Source: Methylotenera sp. (GTDB lineage Bacteria > Pseudomonadota > Gammaproteobacteria > Burkholderiales > Methylophilaceae). From it: 64,000 nucleotides of DNA. Positions 1-10,611 of the stretch are shown one piece after another. The notes under the pieces were generated by a model. It was not told the origin of the DNA, did no database searches, and was given only the letters and a program-made list of their open reading frames with translations. Position 1 is the stretch's first letter. The number at the start of each line of letters is the position of its first letter. The DNA lies in contig NZ_JAQSDZ010000006.1 of the NCBI RefSeq assembly GCF_029946165.1, positions 124,001-188,000 of the forward strand, in the 5' to 3' direction. The position numbers and the translations under genes are program-made.

Positions 1-345
1 AAGGATCATGGCGAAGGTGGCGTGATTGTTGGCAGCCCTCTTAAAGGTCGAGTTCTTATCATCGATGACGTAATCTCAGCAGGTACATCAGTGAGGGAAT
101 CTGTTGATCTCATACGCGAAAATGGCGCGACTGCATGTGGCGTAGCTATTGCCATAGACAGACAAGAGAAGGGGTTGGGTGAATTATCGGCAGTGCAAGA
201 AGTGATTAAAAATAATGGAATTCCCGTATGTGCAATCGCTAATTTGAATGACTTATTAACCTATCTAGAGAATCAAAACGATATGGCACAAAGTTTGCTA
301 ATCGATAAAGTTATGTCGTATCGCCAGATGTATGGCGTTATTTAA
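1..345 (+). CDS. pyrE: Orotate phosphoribosyltransferase, C-terminal part
   Basis: This is the 3' part of pyrE; the N-terminal half lies outside the window. The enzyme joins orotate to PRPP to give OMP in pyrimidine synthesis. The frame is open from base 1 and begins with KDHGEGG, the mobile catalytic loop of OPRT. The PRPP-binding signature VLIIDDVISAGTS follows at about residues 17-29 of the visible part. The C-terminal end, SYRQMYGVI, is typical of the bacterial enzyme. No terminator is obvious after the stop. The next gene begins 63 bases downstream on the same strand and may be read through. Confidence 0.95.
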   Translation, partial: KDHGEGGVIVGSPLKGRVLIIDDVISAGTSVRESVDLIRENGATACGVAIAIDRQEKGLGELSAVQEVIKNNGIPVCAIANLNDLLTYLENQNDMAQSLLIDKVMSYRQMYGVI

Positions 346-408
346 ATAAGGTTGAATACAGCACCTTAAAGTTATTCTAAACAATTGATAAAGTAATTTT
401 AATTCTTA

Positions 409-1050
409 ATGAAACTATTAGCTGCAAATAATTCAACCTTTATTAACGTGGCGAAACTTGGTCATTCCAGTTCTGCCTTATTTGCGTTGCTGTTTTCCAG
501 CCTACTGATTTTGACGAGCTTTGCGCCTCTGGCGCATGCGGATGCCAGCAAAATAGTGAAATGGAAAGATGCAAATGGCGTTACTCATTACGGCGACAAA
601 ATGCCGGCGCAAGAGTCCGGTCGGAGTAATAGTGAATTAAATAACCATGGTACGGTGATTAAAACGAATAAGTCCTTTAATCCTCAGGTTAACTCTGAAG
701 AAAAAGATAAGCATTCAATTGAGCAACATAGACAAGACAAGGCCTTGTTAGCCTCTTATTCATCTATCGAAGAAATTGATATGGCGGAAAAACGTAATTT
801 GAAGAGTGACGAATCCGCCTTACTCACGCTAAATCAAAGTCAAGAAGAAACCAAAAAGTTGTTGGCTAAGATATATGCAAATTTTTCTGGCAAAAAAATG
901 TCTAACCAAGCCTCCATAGAAGCTCAAACCTATCAGACGGAATTAAAACAAACAAAATCACAAATTGTTGCAGTACAAAATAGCATTGCTCAAACAAAAG
1001 TTCGTTTTAATCAATATAGATCTAGATATATTGAATTAAAGCCTCAATAA
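409..1050 (+). CDS. Exported DUF4124 domain protein with coiled-coil tail
   Basis: This 213-residue protein has a long N-terminal hydrophobic signal segment at about residues 20-44, ending near APLAHA. A DUF4124 domain follows, recognised by the pattern KIVKWKDANGVTHYGDKMP at about residues 47-65. The domain is a small beta-rich module common in exported betaproteobacterial proteins, and its function is not established. The remainder is Lys/Glu/Gln-rich and probably helical or coiled coil, ending in IELKPQ. The long leader before the hydrophobic core is slightly unusual. It lies downstream of pyrE and converges on gatB, with a shared hairpin between them. The DUF4124 call is firm and the function is unknown. 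Confidence 0.8.
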   Translation: MKLLAANNSTFINVAKLGHSSSALFALLFSSLLILTSFAPLAHADASKIVKWKDANGVTHYGDKMPAQESGRSNSELNNHGTVIKTNKSFNPQVNSEEKDKHSIEQHRQDKALLASYSSIEEIDMAEKRNLKSDESALLTLNQSQEETKKLLAKIYANFSGKKMSNQASIEAQTYQTELKQTKSQIVAVQNSIAQTKVRFNQYRSRYIELKPQ

Positions 1051-1090
1051 AACACTAAAAAAATAAACAATAAACAATACTTAATAAAAA

Positions 1091-1128
1091 TGCCGCCTAT
1101 TTGCCAAACATTCTCGGCATAGGCGGCA
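1091..1128. terminator. Hairpin between convergent genes, likely bidirectional terminator
   Basis: Perfect 10-base arms, TGCCGCCTAT at 1091-1100 and ATAGGCGGCA at 1119-1128, enclose an 18-base loop that can pair further through GCC/GGC. An A-run precedes the hairpin and AT-rich sequence follows. It lies between the DUF4124 gene (plus) and gatB (minus), so it can serve both transcripts. Confidence 0.65.
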
Positions 1129-1170
1129 AATTACTTTAATACCACTGCGGTTTTTTGATTTAGCAGGAAT

Positions 1171-2616
1171 CTAGCTTAGTTTTTTCTTTAAAATATCATT
1201 CACTTGCGTTGGGTTGGCTTTACCTTTTGAGGCTTTCATGGCTTGCCCAACTAAAGCATTAAACGCCTTTTCTTTACCTGCCTTAAACTCTTCAACCATC
1301 GCGGCATTTGCGGCTAATACTTCGTCGACAATCGCTTCAATTGCTCCGCTATCAGATTCTTGTTTTAAACCTTTGGCGGCAATGATGTCGTCAACACTGC
1401 CTTCAACATTCCATAGCGCCTCAAATACTTGTTTGGCTGCGTTGTTTGAAATCGTATTATCGCTAATACGTTTTAATAGTTGTGCTAATTGCTGTGCATT
1501 GATTGGTGAATCACTAATACTTGTATCTTCTGCATTTAATTTAGCAGCCAGTGTACCCATTACCCAGTTCGCCGATTGTTTAGCATCTGCACCTGCTTCA
1601 ACGGTTGCAACAAAATAATTGGCTAAATCTCGTGAGGTAGTCAGCGCGTTTGCATCGTAACTTGATAACGCATATTGTGCTTCAAATCGTGCTTTCATGG
1701 CTTCTGGCAACTCGGGCATTTGCGCTCTTACCGCATCTTTATCAGCTTCTGAAATGACTAATGGTAACAAATCTGGATCTGGAAAGTAGCGGTAATCATT
1801 GGCTTCTTCTTTGCTACGCATAGCGCGTGTTTCGCCAGTATCTGGGTTAAACAAAACCGTAGCTTGTTGAATCGTGCCGCCATCTTCTAGTGTTTCAATT
1901 TGCCAGCGAGTTTCATACTCAATGGCTTGGGTCATAAATTTGAACGAGTTCAGGTTTTTAATCTCGCGGCGCGTACCTAACTTTTCGCTGCCTTTCGGGC
2001 GGACGGATACGTTAACATCACAGCGGAAGCTACCTTCTTGCATATTGCCATCGCATATACCTATCCATTGCACTAATTCATGCAATTTCTTAGCGTAAGC
2101 CACAGCTTCAGCCGCGCTACGCATATCTGGCTCGGTCACGATTTCCAGTAACGGCGTGCCTGCACGGTTTAAATCAATACCACTCATGCCCTCAACCGCG
2201 CCATGCACTGATTTCCCTGCATCTTCTTCCAAATGTGCGCGCGTGATATTCACCACTTTTTCATACGCTGCATTCTTACCAACCGCAGGCACTTGAATAG
2301 TGACAGCGCCTTTGCCAACAACAGGCAACTCAAACTGACTGATTTGATAACCTTTTGGTAAGTCAGGGTAAAAATAATTTTTACGGGCAAACACAGAGCG
2401 TGGTGCAATATGGGCATTAATCGCCAAGCCAAATTTAATGGCACATTGCATAGCTTCTTTGTTCAACACGGGTAACACGCCTGGCAAGGCGATGCTAACT
2501 TCACAGGCTTGTGTGTTTGGCTCTGCGCCATACTTAATGGATGCGCCAGAAAAAATCTTTGTATTTGTTTTTAGTTGGGTGTGAGTTTCTAACCCAATCA
2601 CGACTTCCCATTCCAT
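1171..2616 (-). CDS. gatB: Asp-tRNA(Asn)/Glu-tRNA(Gln) amidotransferase subunit B
   Basis: GatB binds the mischarged Glu-tRNA(Gln) or Asp-tRNA(Asn) and phosphorylates the acyl group before amidation by ammonia from GatA. The 481-residue protein starts [15 protein letters not shown], the hallmark N terminus of the family. It contains EDAGKSVH and [18 protein letters not shown] at about residues 130-165, and [14 protein letters not shown] at about 270-285. The C-terminal YqeY-like helical domain ends in the conserved stretch around [14 protein letters not shown]. It is the last gene of a gatC-gatA-gatB transcript, 3 bases after gatA, so translation is probably coupled. Confidence 0.98.
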   Translation of the reverse strand: MEWEVVIGLETHTQLKTNTKIFSGASIKYGAEPNTQACEVSIALPGVLPVLNKEAMQCAIKFGLAINAHIAPRSVFARKNYFYPDLPKGYQISQFELPVVGKGAVTIQVPAVGKNAAYEKVVNITRAHLEEDAGKSVHGAVEGMSGIDLNRAGTPLLEIVTEPDMRSAAEAVAYAKKLHELVQWIGICDGNMQEGSFRCDVNVSVRPKGSEKLGTRREIKNLNSFKFMTQAIEYETRWQIETLEDGGTIQQATVLFNPDTGETRAMRSKEEANDYRYFPDPDLLPLVISEADKDAVRAQMPELPEAMKARFEAQYALSSYDANALTTSRDLANYFVATVEAGADAKQSANWVMGTLAAKLNAEDTSISDSPINAQQLAQLLKRISDNTISNNAAKQVFEALWNVEGSVDDIIAAKGLKQESDSGAIEAIVDEVLAANAAMVEEFKAGKEKAFNALVGQAMKASKGKANPTQVNDILKKKLS

Positions 2617-2619
2617 GCT

Positions 2620-4104
2620 TTACTCCAAACCTGCTGGCATACGTGTATGCCAATCTGTCACTTGTTGATATTGATGTGCTACATTCAACATACGCGCTTC
2701 ATCAAAATAATTACCGATAATTTGCAAACCAACGGGCAACGATACGCCATCGTCACTTTGCGCAAAGCCGGCAGGTATACTCATGCCTGGCAAGCCAGCT
2801 AAATTAGTAGAAATGGTATAAATATCCTGCAGATACATGGCGACTGGGTCATCCACTTTTTCACCTGCTTTAAACGCAGTGGATGGCGCGGCTGGCCCCA
2901 TAATCACATCACATTTTTTGAAAGCTTCTACAAAGTCTTGCGCGATTAAACGACGAATTTGTTGGGCTTTTAGATAATAGGCATCGTAATAACCTGCGCT
3001 TAATACATAGGTACCAATCAAAATACGGCGTTTAACTTCCGCACCAAAACCTTCAGCGCGGCTCTTGTTATACATGTCCATCAAATCCGTGTATTCAGCC
3101 GCACGATGCCCGTAACGCACGCCATCGTAACGCGACAAGTTACTTGAAGCTTCAGCAGGCGCTAGCACGTAATAAACGGGAATTGATAAGCCCGTATTGG
3201 GTAATGAAATATCAACAATTTCTGCGCCTAGATTTTTGTATTCGGCAATCGCCGCCTCAATCACATTGCCTACGTTGGCATCTAAACCTTCTGAGAAATA
3301 TTCTTTTGGTAGGCCAACTTTTAAGCCTTGTAGAGGTTTAGCTTGATTTGAATTATACAGGTCACGGGTGTAATCTTCTTTTTCGCGATTCAAGCTAGTT
3401 GAATCACGCTCATCAAAGCCTGCCATCACGTTCATCATCAGCGCGCAGTCTTCTGCACTTTTTGCCATCGGGCCAGCTTGGTCTAATGATGAAGCAAATG
3501 CAATCATGCCAAAGCGTGACACTGCCCCATAAGTTGGCTTTAATCCAGTAAAGCCACACAAAGAAGCTGGTTGGCGAATTGAGCCGCCAGTGTCTGTACC
3601 TGTTGCAGCTGCACATAGCCTTGCAGCAACCGCCGCCGCGCTACCGCCGCTACTGCCGCCTGGAACACGGTCGAAACTCCATGGGTTTTTAACGCCACCG
3701 AAATAGGATGTTTCATTTGATGAACCCATCGCGAATTCATCCATATTGGTTTTACCCAAATTCACTGCACCTGCAGCATCAAACTGAGTGATAATATGCG
3801 CATCGTAAGGTGCAATAAAATTGGCGAGCATTTTAGAGCCGCAAGTGGTCTGCCAGCCTTTTGCACAAAATATGTCTTTTTGCGCAATGGGAATACCCGT
3901 TAATGGCGCAACATTCCCTGCGGCGATGCGCGCATCTGCTGCTTTTGCTTGAGCAAGTGTTTTACCTTCATCTAAGGCAATATAGGCATTAATATTAGGG
4001 TTGTATTGCTGAATTCTATCTAGAAAAGTTTGTGTTAGTTCAACACTAGAAATTTTTTTAGCTTGGAGCATCTCGCCCAGCTGTTTTAGGCTGCTGTTAA
4101 TCAT
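2620..4104 (-). CDS. gatA: Asp-tRNA(Asn)/Glu-tRNA(Gln) amidotransferase subunit A
   Basis: GatA is the amidase subunit that releases ammonia from glutamine and channels it to GatB. The amidase-signature triad is visible. Lys lies in [14 protein letters not shown] (about residue 78), the cis-Ser in the Gly/Ser-rich stretch [15 protein letters not shown], and the nucleophilic Ser in [15 protein letters not shown] chose the ATG at 4104 (MINSSLKQL). An in-frame TTG at 4110 would add two residues, and neither start has a strong ribosome-binding site. The protein is about 494 residues, normal for the family. It sits 36 bases after gatC and 3 bases before gatB. Confidence 0.97.
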   Translation of the reverse strand: MINSSLKQLGEMLQAKKISSVELTQTFLDRIQQYNPNINAYIALDEGKTLAQAKAADARIAAGNVAPLTGIPIAQKDIFCAKGWQTTCGSKMLANFIAPYDAHIITQFDAAGAVNLGKTNMDEFAMGSSNETSYFGGVKNPWSFDRVPGGSSGGSAAAVAARLCAAATGTDTGGSIRQPASLCGFTGLKPTYGAVSRFGMIAFASSLDQAGPMAKSAEDCALMMNVMAGFDERDSTSLNREKEDYTRDLYNSNQAKPLQGLKVGLPKEYFSEGLDANVGNVIEAAIAEYKNLGAEIVDISLPNTGLSIPVYYVLAPAEASSNLSRYDGVRYGHRAAEYTDLMDMYNKSRAEGFGAEVKRRILIGTYVLSAGYYDAYYLKAQQIRRLIAQDFVEAFKKCDVIMGPAAPSTAFKAGEKVDDPVAMYLQDIYTISTNLAGLPGMSIPAGFAQSDDGVSLPVGLQIIGNYFDEARMLNVAHQYQQVTDWHTRMPAGLE

Positions 4105-4140
4105 ATTCAAGTCTTATTTTAAAGTCTTATATTTAAGTGC

Positions 4141-4455
4141 TTACTCAATTACCTTAGGTACCAGATACAAACCACCTGCTACCGCCTGCTCTGTTGAACC
4201 ATTGCCAAGTAGAGGGGCATTTTTCTGAAACTCATCACGCAGATTAGTTTTAGTGACAATATCGTCACGCAAACGCTGACTTAAATCTTGCGAATGCGAC
4301 ATCGGCTCAATGCCAGTGGTGTCTACAGCTTGCATTTGCTCAATTAGACTTAGAATTCCTGTCAACTTAGTGAGCGTTGCCACAGCGTCACTTTCGCTCA
4401 CCTCAATACGAGCTAAATGTGCAACTTTTTTAATGTCTTCAATGCTTAATGCCAT
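4141..4455 (-). CDS. gatC: Asp-tRNA(Asn)/Glu-tRNA(Gln) amidotransferase subunit C
   Basis: GatC is the small subunit that wraps around and stabilises the GatA-GatB complex. The 104-residue protein has the typical N terminus [20 protein letters not shown]. The mid-region [22 protein letters not shown] and the C-terminal YLVPKVIE fit the family. It is the first gene of the gatCAB operon and is divergent from mreB across a 211-base AT-rich gap that must hold both promoters. Confidence 0.97.
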   Translation of the reverse strand: MALSIEDIKKVAHLARIEVSESDAVATLTKLTGILSLIEQMQAVDTTGIEPMSHSQDLSQRLRDDIVTKTNLRDEFQKNAPLLGNGSTEQAVAGGLYLVPKVIE

Positions 4456-4612
4456 GTTTCATTAATCCGAAATTTAGTTAATACATTTTAATGTTCAAAA
4501 TGAGTGACTTGTTATAACTTCACTTTACAATTAAGTTGCAATCACATCTTAATTTTCAACGTAATATGCGGTATTATACCTGCAATTTACTGACGTCTTA
4601 ATTGCGCTTTAA

Positions 4613-5710
<1,098 letters not shown>

Positions 5711-5748
5711 TTGAAAAATAAGGGCTTATGGGCCTAGAAATGCACTAA

Positions 5749-5775
5749 ATTTAGGCCGTACTATACGGCCTAAAT
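5749..5775. repeat. Perfect inverted repeat in mreB-mreC gap (first)
   Basis: Arms ATTTAGGCCGTA (5749-5760) and TACGGCCTAAAT (5764-5775) flank a 3-base loop CTA. The hairpin lies 39 bases after the mreB stop. No T-run follows, so it is not a standard intrinsic terminator. It could be an mRNA 3' stabiliser or attenuator, or a protein site. Confidence 0.8.
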
Positions 5776-5855
5776 CACATAAGGTCATCTCTATAAATAT
5801 ATTTAGATATTTACCGCGTCATTATTTTTTCCCTCGCGCCTTGTCTAATTTATCG

Positions 5856-5891
5856 CACCAATCTAAGCCGCTTAAGCGGCTTAGATTGGTG
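5856..5891. repeat. Perfect 36-base palindrome in mreB-mreC gap (second)
   Basis: The half CACCAATCTAAGCCGCTT (5856-5873) is followed directly by its exact reverse complement (5874-5891), with the dyad centre in CTTAAG. There is no spacer. GGGG follows rather than a T-run. It lies 92 bases before the mreC start. Confidence 0.9.
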
Positions 5892-5983
5892 GGGATGCCA
5901 AGAGCTGGTAGAAACTAGTATTTATAAAGATGTTCTTAAGTAAGTTAAACTTCCAATAAAAGAAATTGAATAACGCTTAACCA

Positions 5984-7078
5984 ATGGAACGCCGTTTTAA
6001 TCACAGACTCGAGCAACAATCCGCCCCAGCATTTTTTGTGCGCGGCCCGAGCCCGCTTGCGCGCTTAGCTTTTTTCTCCGCACTTTCTCTCGCATTAATG
6101 GCGGCAGATTCACGCTTGGAGTACTTAACGAGCGTACGCCAAAGTCTTCAAGGGATGCTACATCCTTTGCAATTATTAGCCAATGCACCATCAAGGCTTT
6201 ACCGCGATACTACTGAGTACTTTTCAACGCATCAGTATTTACTCAGTGAGAATCGAACGTTAAAACAAACTGCGCTTAAACAATCGGTTGATTTGCAAAA
6301 ACTCAATGCACTGGAACTTGAAAATAACAATCTTCGCCAATTATTACAAATCAACAAGTCCATCGTTGAAACCAGTGTGGCAGCGGAAATTATGCACGTG
6401 GGGCGCGATCTATTCACCAAGAAAATTATCGTGAATCGTGGCGCTACACATAATATCGTTGCAGGTGAGGCAGTTGTGGACGCGACGGGTGTAATTGGTC
6501 AAGTCACGCGCATTTATCCACTGAGCAGTGAAGTCACGCTTATTACCGACAAATCATTAGCCATTCCAATACAAGTCGAACGTAATGGGTTGCGGGCGAT
6601 TGCTTTTGGGCATGGTCGCGATAACACTTTAGATTTGCCCTATTTGCCAACCAATGTAGACATTCAACATGGCGACAAATTAGTAACTTCAGGCATAGAT
6701 GGTGTTTATCCTGCAGGGCTTGCCGTTGCAACAGTTTCACAGATTGAAGTTACACCTGATTCACCATTCGCACGCATTATTTGTGTACCGACTGGGCGCG
6801 TAGAAAATCATAAGCAAGTGCTTTTAGTCAGCATTCCAGCTAAGGTCGAGCCTGTTGAAACAGAGATTATTAGCCCAATTAAGCAAGAGGCTAAAGTCAA
6901 AAGATCTGAGAACACACCAATAAAACTTGAAGTAGTAAAACCAGAAGTAGCTAAACCTGAAATCGCAAAACCTGCTGCAATTAAAGCGGAGCCTGAAAAA
7001 ATACAATTACCATCAGAATCCAAGCCAGCGCTAGTCGCCCCTCCCAACAATACGAGCAAGCCACATGCCGCCGAGTAA
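5984..7078 (+). CDS. mreC: Rod-shape-determining protein MreC
   Basis: MreC is a bitopic inner-membrane protein that links MreB filaments to PBP2 in the periplasm. A single membrane segment lies at about residues 27-42 (LARLAFFSALSLALMAA). A coiled coil around SENRTLKQTALKQSVDLQKL comes next, then the beta-barrel domain with RGATHNIVAGEAVVDATGVI and TSGIDGVYPAGLAVATV. After about residue 290 the protein has a Lys/Pro/Glu-rich tail with repeated KPE-AKP units, longer than the E. coli protein. The last 14 bases overlap mreD. The family call is certain. The tail is low complexity and probably disordered. Confidence 0.95.
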   Translation: MERRFNHRLEQQSAPAFFVRGPSPLARLAFFSALSLALMAADSRLEYLTSVRQSLQGMLHPLQLLANAPSRLYRDTTEYFSTHQYLLSENRTLKQTALKQSVDLQKLNALELENNNLRQLLQINKSIVETSVAAEIMHVGRDLFTKKIIVNRGATHNIVAGEAVVDATGVIGQVTRIYPLSSEVTLITDKSLAIPIQVERNGLRAIAFGHGRDNTLDLPYLPTNVDIQHGDKLVTSGIDGVYPAGLAVATVSQIEVTPDSPFARIICVPTGRVENHKQVLLVSIPAKVEPVETEIISPIKQEAKVKRSENTPIKLEVVKPEVAKPEIAKPAAIKAEPEKIQLPSESKPALVAPPNNTSKPHAAE

Positions 7079-7544
7079 GCTCAAATCTATCTACCTGTCG
7101 CTAATTATAGCGTTCGTTTTTCTACTATTACCTTGGTCTGGGTTTGCACTGAAAATACGTCCAGATTTTATATTACTGGTCATTATTTTTTGGTTAATAC
7201 GCGCACCAAACTTATGCAATGTAGGCACAGCTTGGTTTACAGGCCTTTTTGTAGATTTAGCTACGGGCGGTATATTTGGCCAATATGCCTTGGCTTACAC
7301 TATTACTGCGTTTTTTGCTGTGACTTATCAACGCCGCCTTGTTTTGTTTAATCATACCCAGCAATTATTTTATGTATTTTTGTTATTGATGATTTCGCAA
7401 ATAGTGCTGCTCATTATCAAGACTTTCTCTGGTGCTGATGCTTTAGGTTGGAGTTACTTCTTACCAAGTATTCTTGGCGTTTTATTATGGAGAGTCGCGG
7501 TCATTTTTGGCTTGAATACGGGCGGTCGCTCGCGTGGGACTTAA
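7065..7544 (+). CDS. mreD: Rod-shape-determining protein MreD
   Basis: MreD is a small polytopic inner-membrane protein of the elongasome. The 159-residue sequence is almost entirely hydrophobic, with about five membrane segments, and includes LKIRPDFILLVIIFW and the conserved GLFVDLATGGIFGQYAL region at about residues 58-74. It overlaps the end of mreC and precedes the PBP2 gene by 24 bases, so the genes are very probably co-translated. Confidence 0.95.
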   Translation: MPPSKLKSIYLSLIIAFVFLLLPWSGFALKIRPDFILLVIIFWLIRAPNLCNVGTAWFTGLFVDLATGGIFGQYALAYTITAFFAVTYQRRLVLFNHTQQLFYVFLLLMISQIVLLIIKTFSGADALGWSYFLPSILGVLLWRVAVIFGLNTGGRSRGT

Positions 7545-7568
7545 TATTCTCATGACAGGCATTTAATT

Positions 7569-9524
7569 ATGCGCGCTGAACTTAAGAACTTTCAGCACGA
7601 ACAGCATTACTTTAAGCTTAGACTGGGCTTTACAGGTTTTGTTGTTTTAGCACTATTTAGCGGACTAGCCCTACGTTTCTCATATTTACAATTAAACCAA
7701 TATAAACACTATCAAACGCTGGCTGAGAACAATCGTATTTCACTTGTGCCGCTTGTGCCTAATCGTGGGCTAATCCTCGATAAAAATGGGGTAATACTTG
7801 CCCACAACTTTTTTGTTTACACCTTAGAAATTATCCCATCGAGGGTGGATGATCTTGAAAAAACCATCTCCGAAGTTAGCAAGTTAGTGGAAGTCAGTTC
7901 ATTAGACCGCAAACGCTTCAACAAACTTCGCGAGGAAAGCCGAAACTTTGAAAGCGTACCAATTCGCACCCACTTAAATGAAGCAGAAGCGGCAAGTTTT
8001 GCGGTGAATCACTACCGATTTCCTGGAGTAGAAATCAAATCCAGACTATTTAGGCACTACCCCCTTCGTAAACAAGGTTCGCATTTGGTAGGTTACATCG
8101 GACGCATCAACGATAAAGATTTAGAAACCCTCGCAATTAACGGCGACCTGTCCAACTACAAAGGCTCCGATCATGTAGGCAAAAGTGGCATAGAGCAGTT
8201 TTATGAGCGCCAACTACATGGCACTACTGGATTTCAACAAGTAGAAATTGATAAGGATGGTCGTGCCGTTCGAGTATTATCAAGCACTCCGCCTGTGCCT
8301 GGCAGTAATCTTATTTTAACTATTGATAGTAAAATTCAGGAGATTGCAGAAACCGCTTTTGGCGAACATCGCGGTGCATTAGTTGCCATTAACCCAAAAA
8401 CTGGGGAGGTGTTAAGTTACGTCAGCCAACCTACTTTTGACCCGAATTTGTTTGTAGATGGCATTGATGTGGAAAATTGGAGACTACTTAATGACTCTTT
8501 AGACAAGCCTCTTATCAATCGACCTATACGCGGCATCTATCCACCTGGCTCAACTTTTAAACCCTTTGTGGCAATGGCTGGCTTGGAAAATAATAAACGT
8601 GTTCCACCTTTTAGCATTAGCGATCCAGGTTATTTTACATTAGCGAATAGCGTGCATAGATATAGAGATTGGAAACCGAGCGGTCATGGCATGGTAGATA
8701 TGCAGCGTGCTATCACCATATCTTGCGACACATTTTTTTATGGCCTAGCGTTAGAATTGGGTATTGAGAAGTTAACGAGTTTTGTCAGTCATTTTAATTT
8801 TGGCCGTAAAACGGGCATAGATATTCAAGGTGAAAATGGCGGTCTTTTACCAACGCCAGAGTGGAAGATGCGACGTTTTAAACAACCTTGGTACCAAGGT
8901 GAAACGGTTATAGTTGGCATTGGCCAAGGTTATACCTTGGTAACACCGCTGCAGCTAGCACAAGCCACCGCGACCTTAGCGAATAATGGTGTTGCAATGA
9001 AACCGCATTTAGTCGCAAAGATCCAAACAGCCATTACTAATGAGGTGCAAACCTTACCACTCGTGGTGCAAGACACCATTCCACTAAAACAAGAAAATAT
9101 CGATATCGTTAAACAAGGCATGATTGCGGTAACGCAACCTGGTGGTACCGCAGCTGGGGTAGGTGCAAATGCGCCATATGCCATTGCTGCGAAAACTGGC
9201 ACCGCTCAAGTCATTGGCATCAAACAAAATGCCAAATATAATGCGAGTAGCATAAATGAACGCCATCGTGATCACGCTTTATTTATTGCCTACGCCCCTG
9301 CCGATGATCCGACGATCGCGATAGCGGTTATCGTAGAAAATGGTAATCACGGCGGCACTACTGCCGGACCCATCGCCAGAAAGGTGATGGATTACTATTT
9401 ACTCGGCAAAATGCCAGAGCCTGCCCAAGCCAAGGATGATAAAAAAAATCCAGTTAAACCACCTAATAACGCATTAGGTACTGTGACAACTCATCCTTTG
9501 CCAGAAGAAGAATTGCATGATTAA
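7569..9524 (+). CDS. mrdA: Penicillin-binding protein 2 (elongation transpeptidase)
   Basis: PBP2 cross-links peptidoglycan during lateral elongation, in partnership with RodA. The 651-residue protein has an N-terminal membrane anchor at about residues 20-42, then the pedestal/dimerisation domain with LVPNRGLILDKNGVILAHN. The transpeptidase motifs are visible: SxxK in PPGSTFKPF (about residue 327), SxD in TISCDTFFYGL, and KTG in AAKTGTAQVI (about residue 543). The C-terminal tail is Lys/Pro-rich. The rodA ATG lies inside its last codons. Confidence 0.97.
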   Translation: MRAELKNFQHEQHYFKLRLGFTGFVVLALFSGLALRFSYLQLNQYKHYQTLAENNRISLVPLVPNRGLILDKNGVILAHNFFVYTLEIIPSRVDDLEKTISEVSKLVEVSSLDRKRFNKLREESRNFESVPIRTHLNEAEAASFAVNHYRFPGVEIKSRLFRHYPLRKQGSHLVGYIGRINDKDLETLAINGDLSNYKGSDHVGKSGIEQFYERQLHGTTGFQQVEIDKDGRAVRVLSSTPPVPGSNLILTIDSKIQEIAETAFGEHRGALVAINPKTGEVLSYVSQPTFDPNLFVDGIDVENWRLLNDSLDKPLINRPIRGIYPPGSTFKPFVAMAGLENNKRVPPFSISDPGYFTLANSVHRYRDWKPSGHGMVDMQRAITISCDTFFYGLALELGIEKLTSFVSHFNFGRKTGIDIQGENGGLLPTPEWKMRRFKQPWYQGETVIVGIGQGYTLVTPLQLAQATATLANNGVAMKPHLVAKIQTAITNEVQTLPLVVQDTIPLKQENIDIVKQGMIAVTQPGGTAAGVGANAPYAIAAKTGTAQVIGIKQNAKYNASSINERHRDHALFIAYAPADDPTIAIAVIVENGNHGGTTAGPIARKVMDYYLLGKMPEPAQAKDDKKNPVKPPNNALGTVTTHPLPEEELHD

Positions 9525-10611
9525 TAAATTGCTTAAGCGTTTTTTTAAGCACATCGACCCGTTCCTCATGGTGTGCCTATTCTTTACCTTATTGCTCGGT
9601 TTATTTGTGCTTTACAGCGCATCAGGACAAAGTATAGAGCGCATATACGGGCAAGGGATTAACATTGTGCTTGCCTTAAGCTTTATGTGGATCGCCGCAA
9701 ATATTGCGCCCAATCAACTTGAGCGGGTTGCACTTCCACTCTATGTGTTAGGCGTTTTACTATTAATTGCTGTCGCATTGTTCGGCTCGATTAGTCATGG
9801 CGCGCAGCGCTGGCTGAATGTAGGTTTTACTAAAATACAACCTTCAGAAATTATGCGTATCGCCATGCCGATGATGCTTGCTTGGTATTTTTCTAAGCAA
9901 GAAGGCAAACCTAAAATGGTGGATTTTGCGATAGGTGGGCTATTGCTACTAGTACCTGTCGCCTTGATTATGAAACAGCCTGATTTAGGCACCTCATTGC
10001 TTATTACTGCATCTGGCTTTTATATTTTGTTTTTAGCTGGCTTAAGCTGGAAATTAATGCTTGGTAGCGCAGTTGTACTTGCAGCTTCTACACCTATACT
10101 TTGGTCGATGTTGCATGATTATCAACGTAAGCGTGTCGAAATTTTATTAGACCCAACACAAGACCCATTAGGCGCAGGCTACCATACGATTCAAGCTATC
10201 ATTGCGATTGGCTCTGGAGGCACGGCAGGTAAAGGTTGGCTTAATGGCACTCAAACACAGTTAGAATTTTTACCAGAAAGAACAACTGACTTTATTTTTG
10301 CTGTGTTCGGTGAGGAGTTTGGCTTGTTAGGTAATTTATTGCTGTTACTATTATTTACTTTAATTATTTTACGTGGCTTATACATTGCATCACAGGCGCA
10401 GAGTACTTTTGGTAGATTATTAGCAGGTAGTATTACACTCACTTTTTTTACCTATGCATTTGTTAACATGGGCATGGTAAGCGGCATATTACCCGTGGTA
10501 GGTGTACCATTACCATTAATTAGCTATGGGGGAACTTCTATGGTGACGCTTTGCCTTAGCTTAGGTATTCTAATGAGCATTAATACCCACAAAAAATTGG
10601 TAGCCACTTAA
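9517..10611 (+). CDS. rodA: SEDS peptidoglycan glycosyltransferase RodA
   Basis: RodA polymerises lipid II into glycan strands in the elongasome. The 364-residue protein has about ten membrane segments. SEDS landmarks include HGAQRWLNVGFTKIQPSEIMR (about residue 90 onward), KQPDLGTSLLI, the extracellular loop with PERTTDFIFAVFGEEFG, and the C-terminal PLPLISYGGTSM. The start overlaps the mrdA stop, and the final A of its stop is the first base of rlpA, so the three genes form one coupled unit. Confidence 0.97.
   Translation: MINKLLKRFFKHIDPFLMVCLFFTLLLGLFVLYSASGQSIERIYGQGINIVLALSFMWIAANIAPNQLERVALPLYVLGVLLLIAVALFGSISHGAQRWLNVGFTKIQPSEIMRIAMPMMLAWYFSKQEGKPKMVDFAIGGLLLLVPVALIMKQPDLGTSLLITASGFYILFLAGLSWKLMLGSAVVLAASTPILWSMLHDYQRKRVEILLDPTQDPLGAGYHTIQAIIAIGSGGTAGKGWLNGTQTQLEFLPERTTDFIFAVFGEEFGLLGNLLLLLLFTLIILRGLYIASQAQSTFGRLLAGSITLTFFTYAFVNMGMVSGILPVVGVPLPLISYGGTSMVTLCLSLGILMSINTHKKLVAT

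Noticed and set aside
1214-1618. Open plus-strand frame of 134 codons inside gatB
   Set aside because: It is antisense to a complete, well-conserved gatB and its product has no family features. Similar antisense frames inside gatA, mreB, metH, yifB and htpX were dropped for the same reason.
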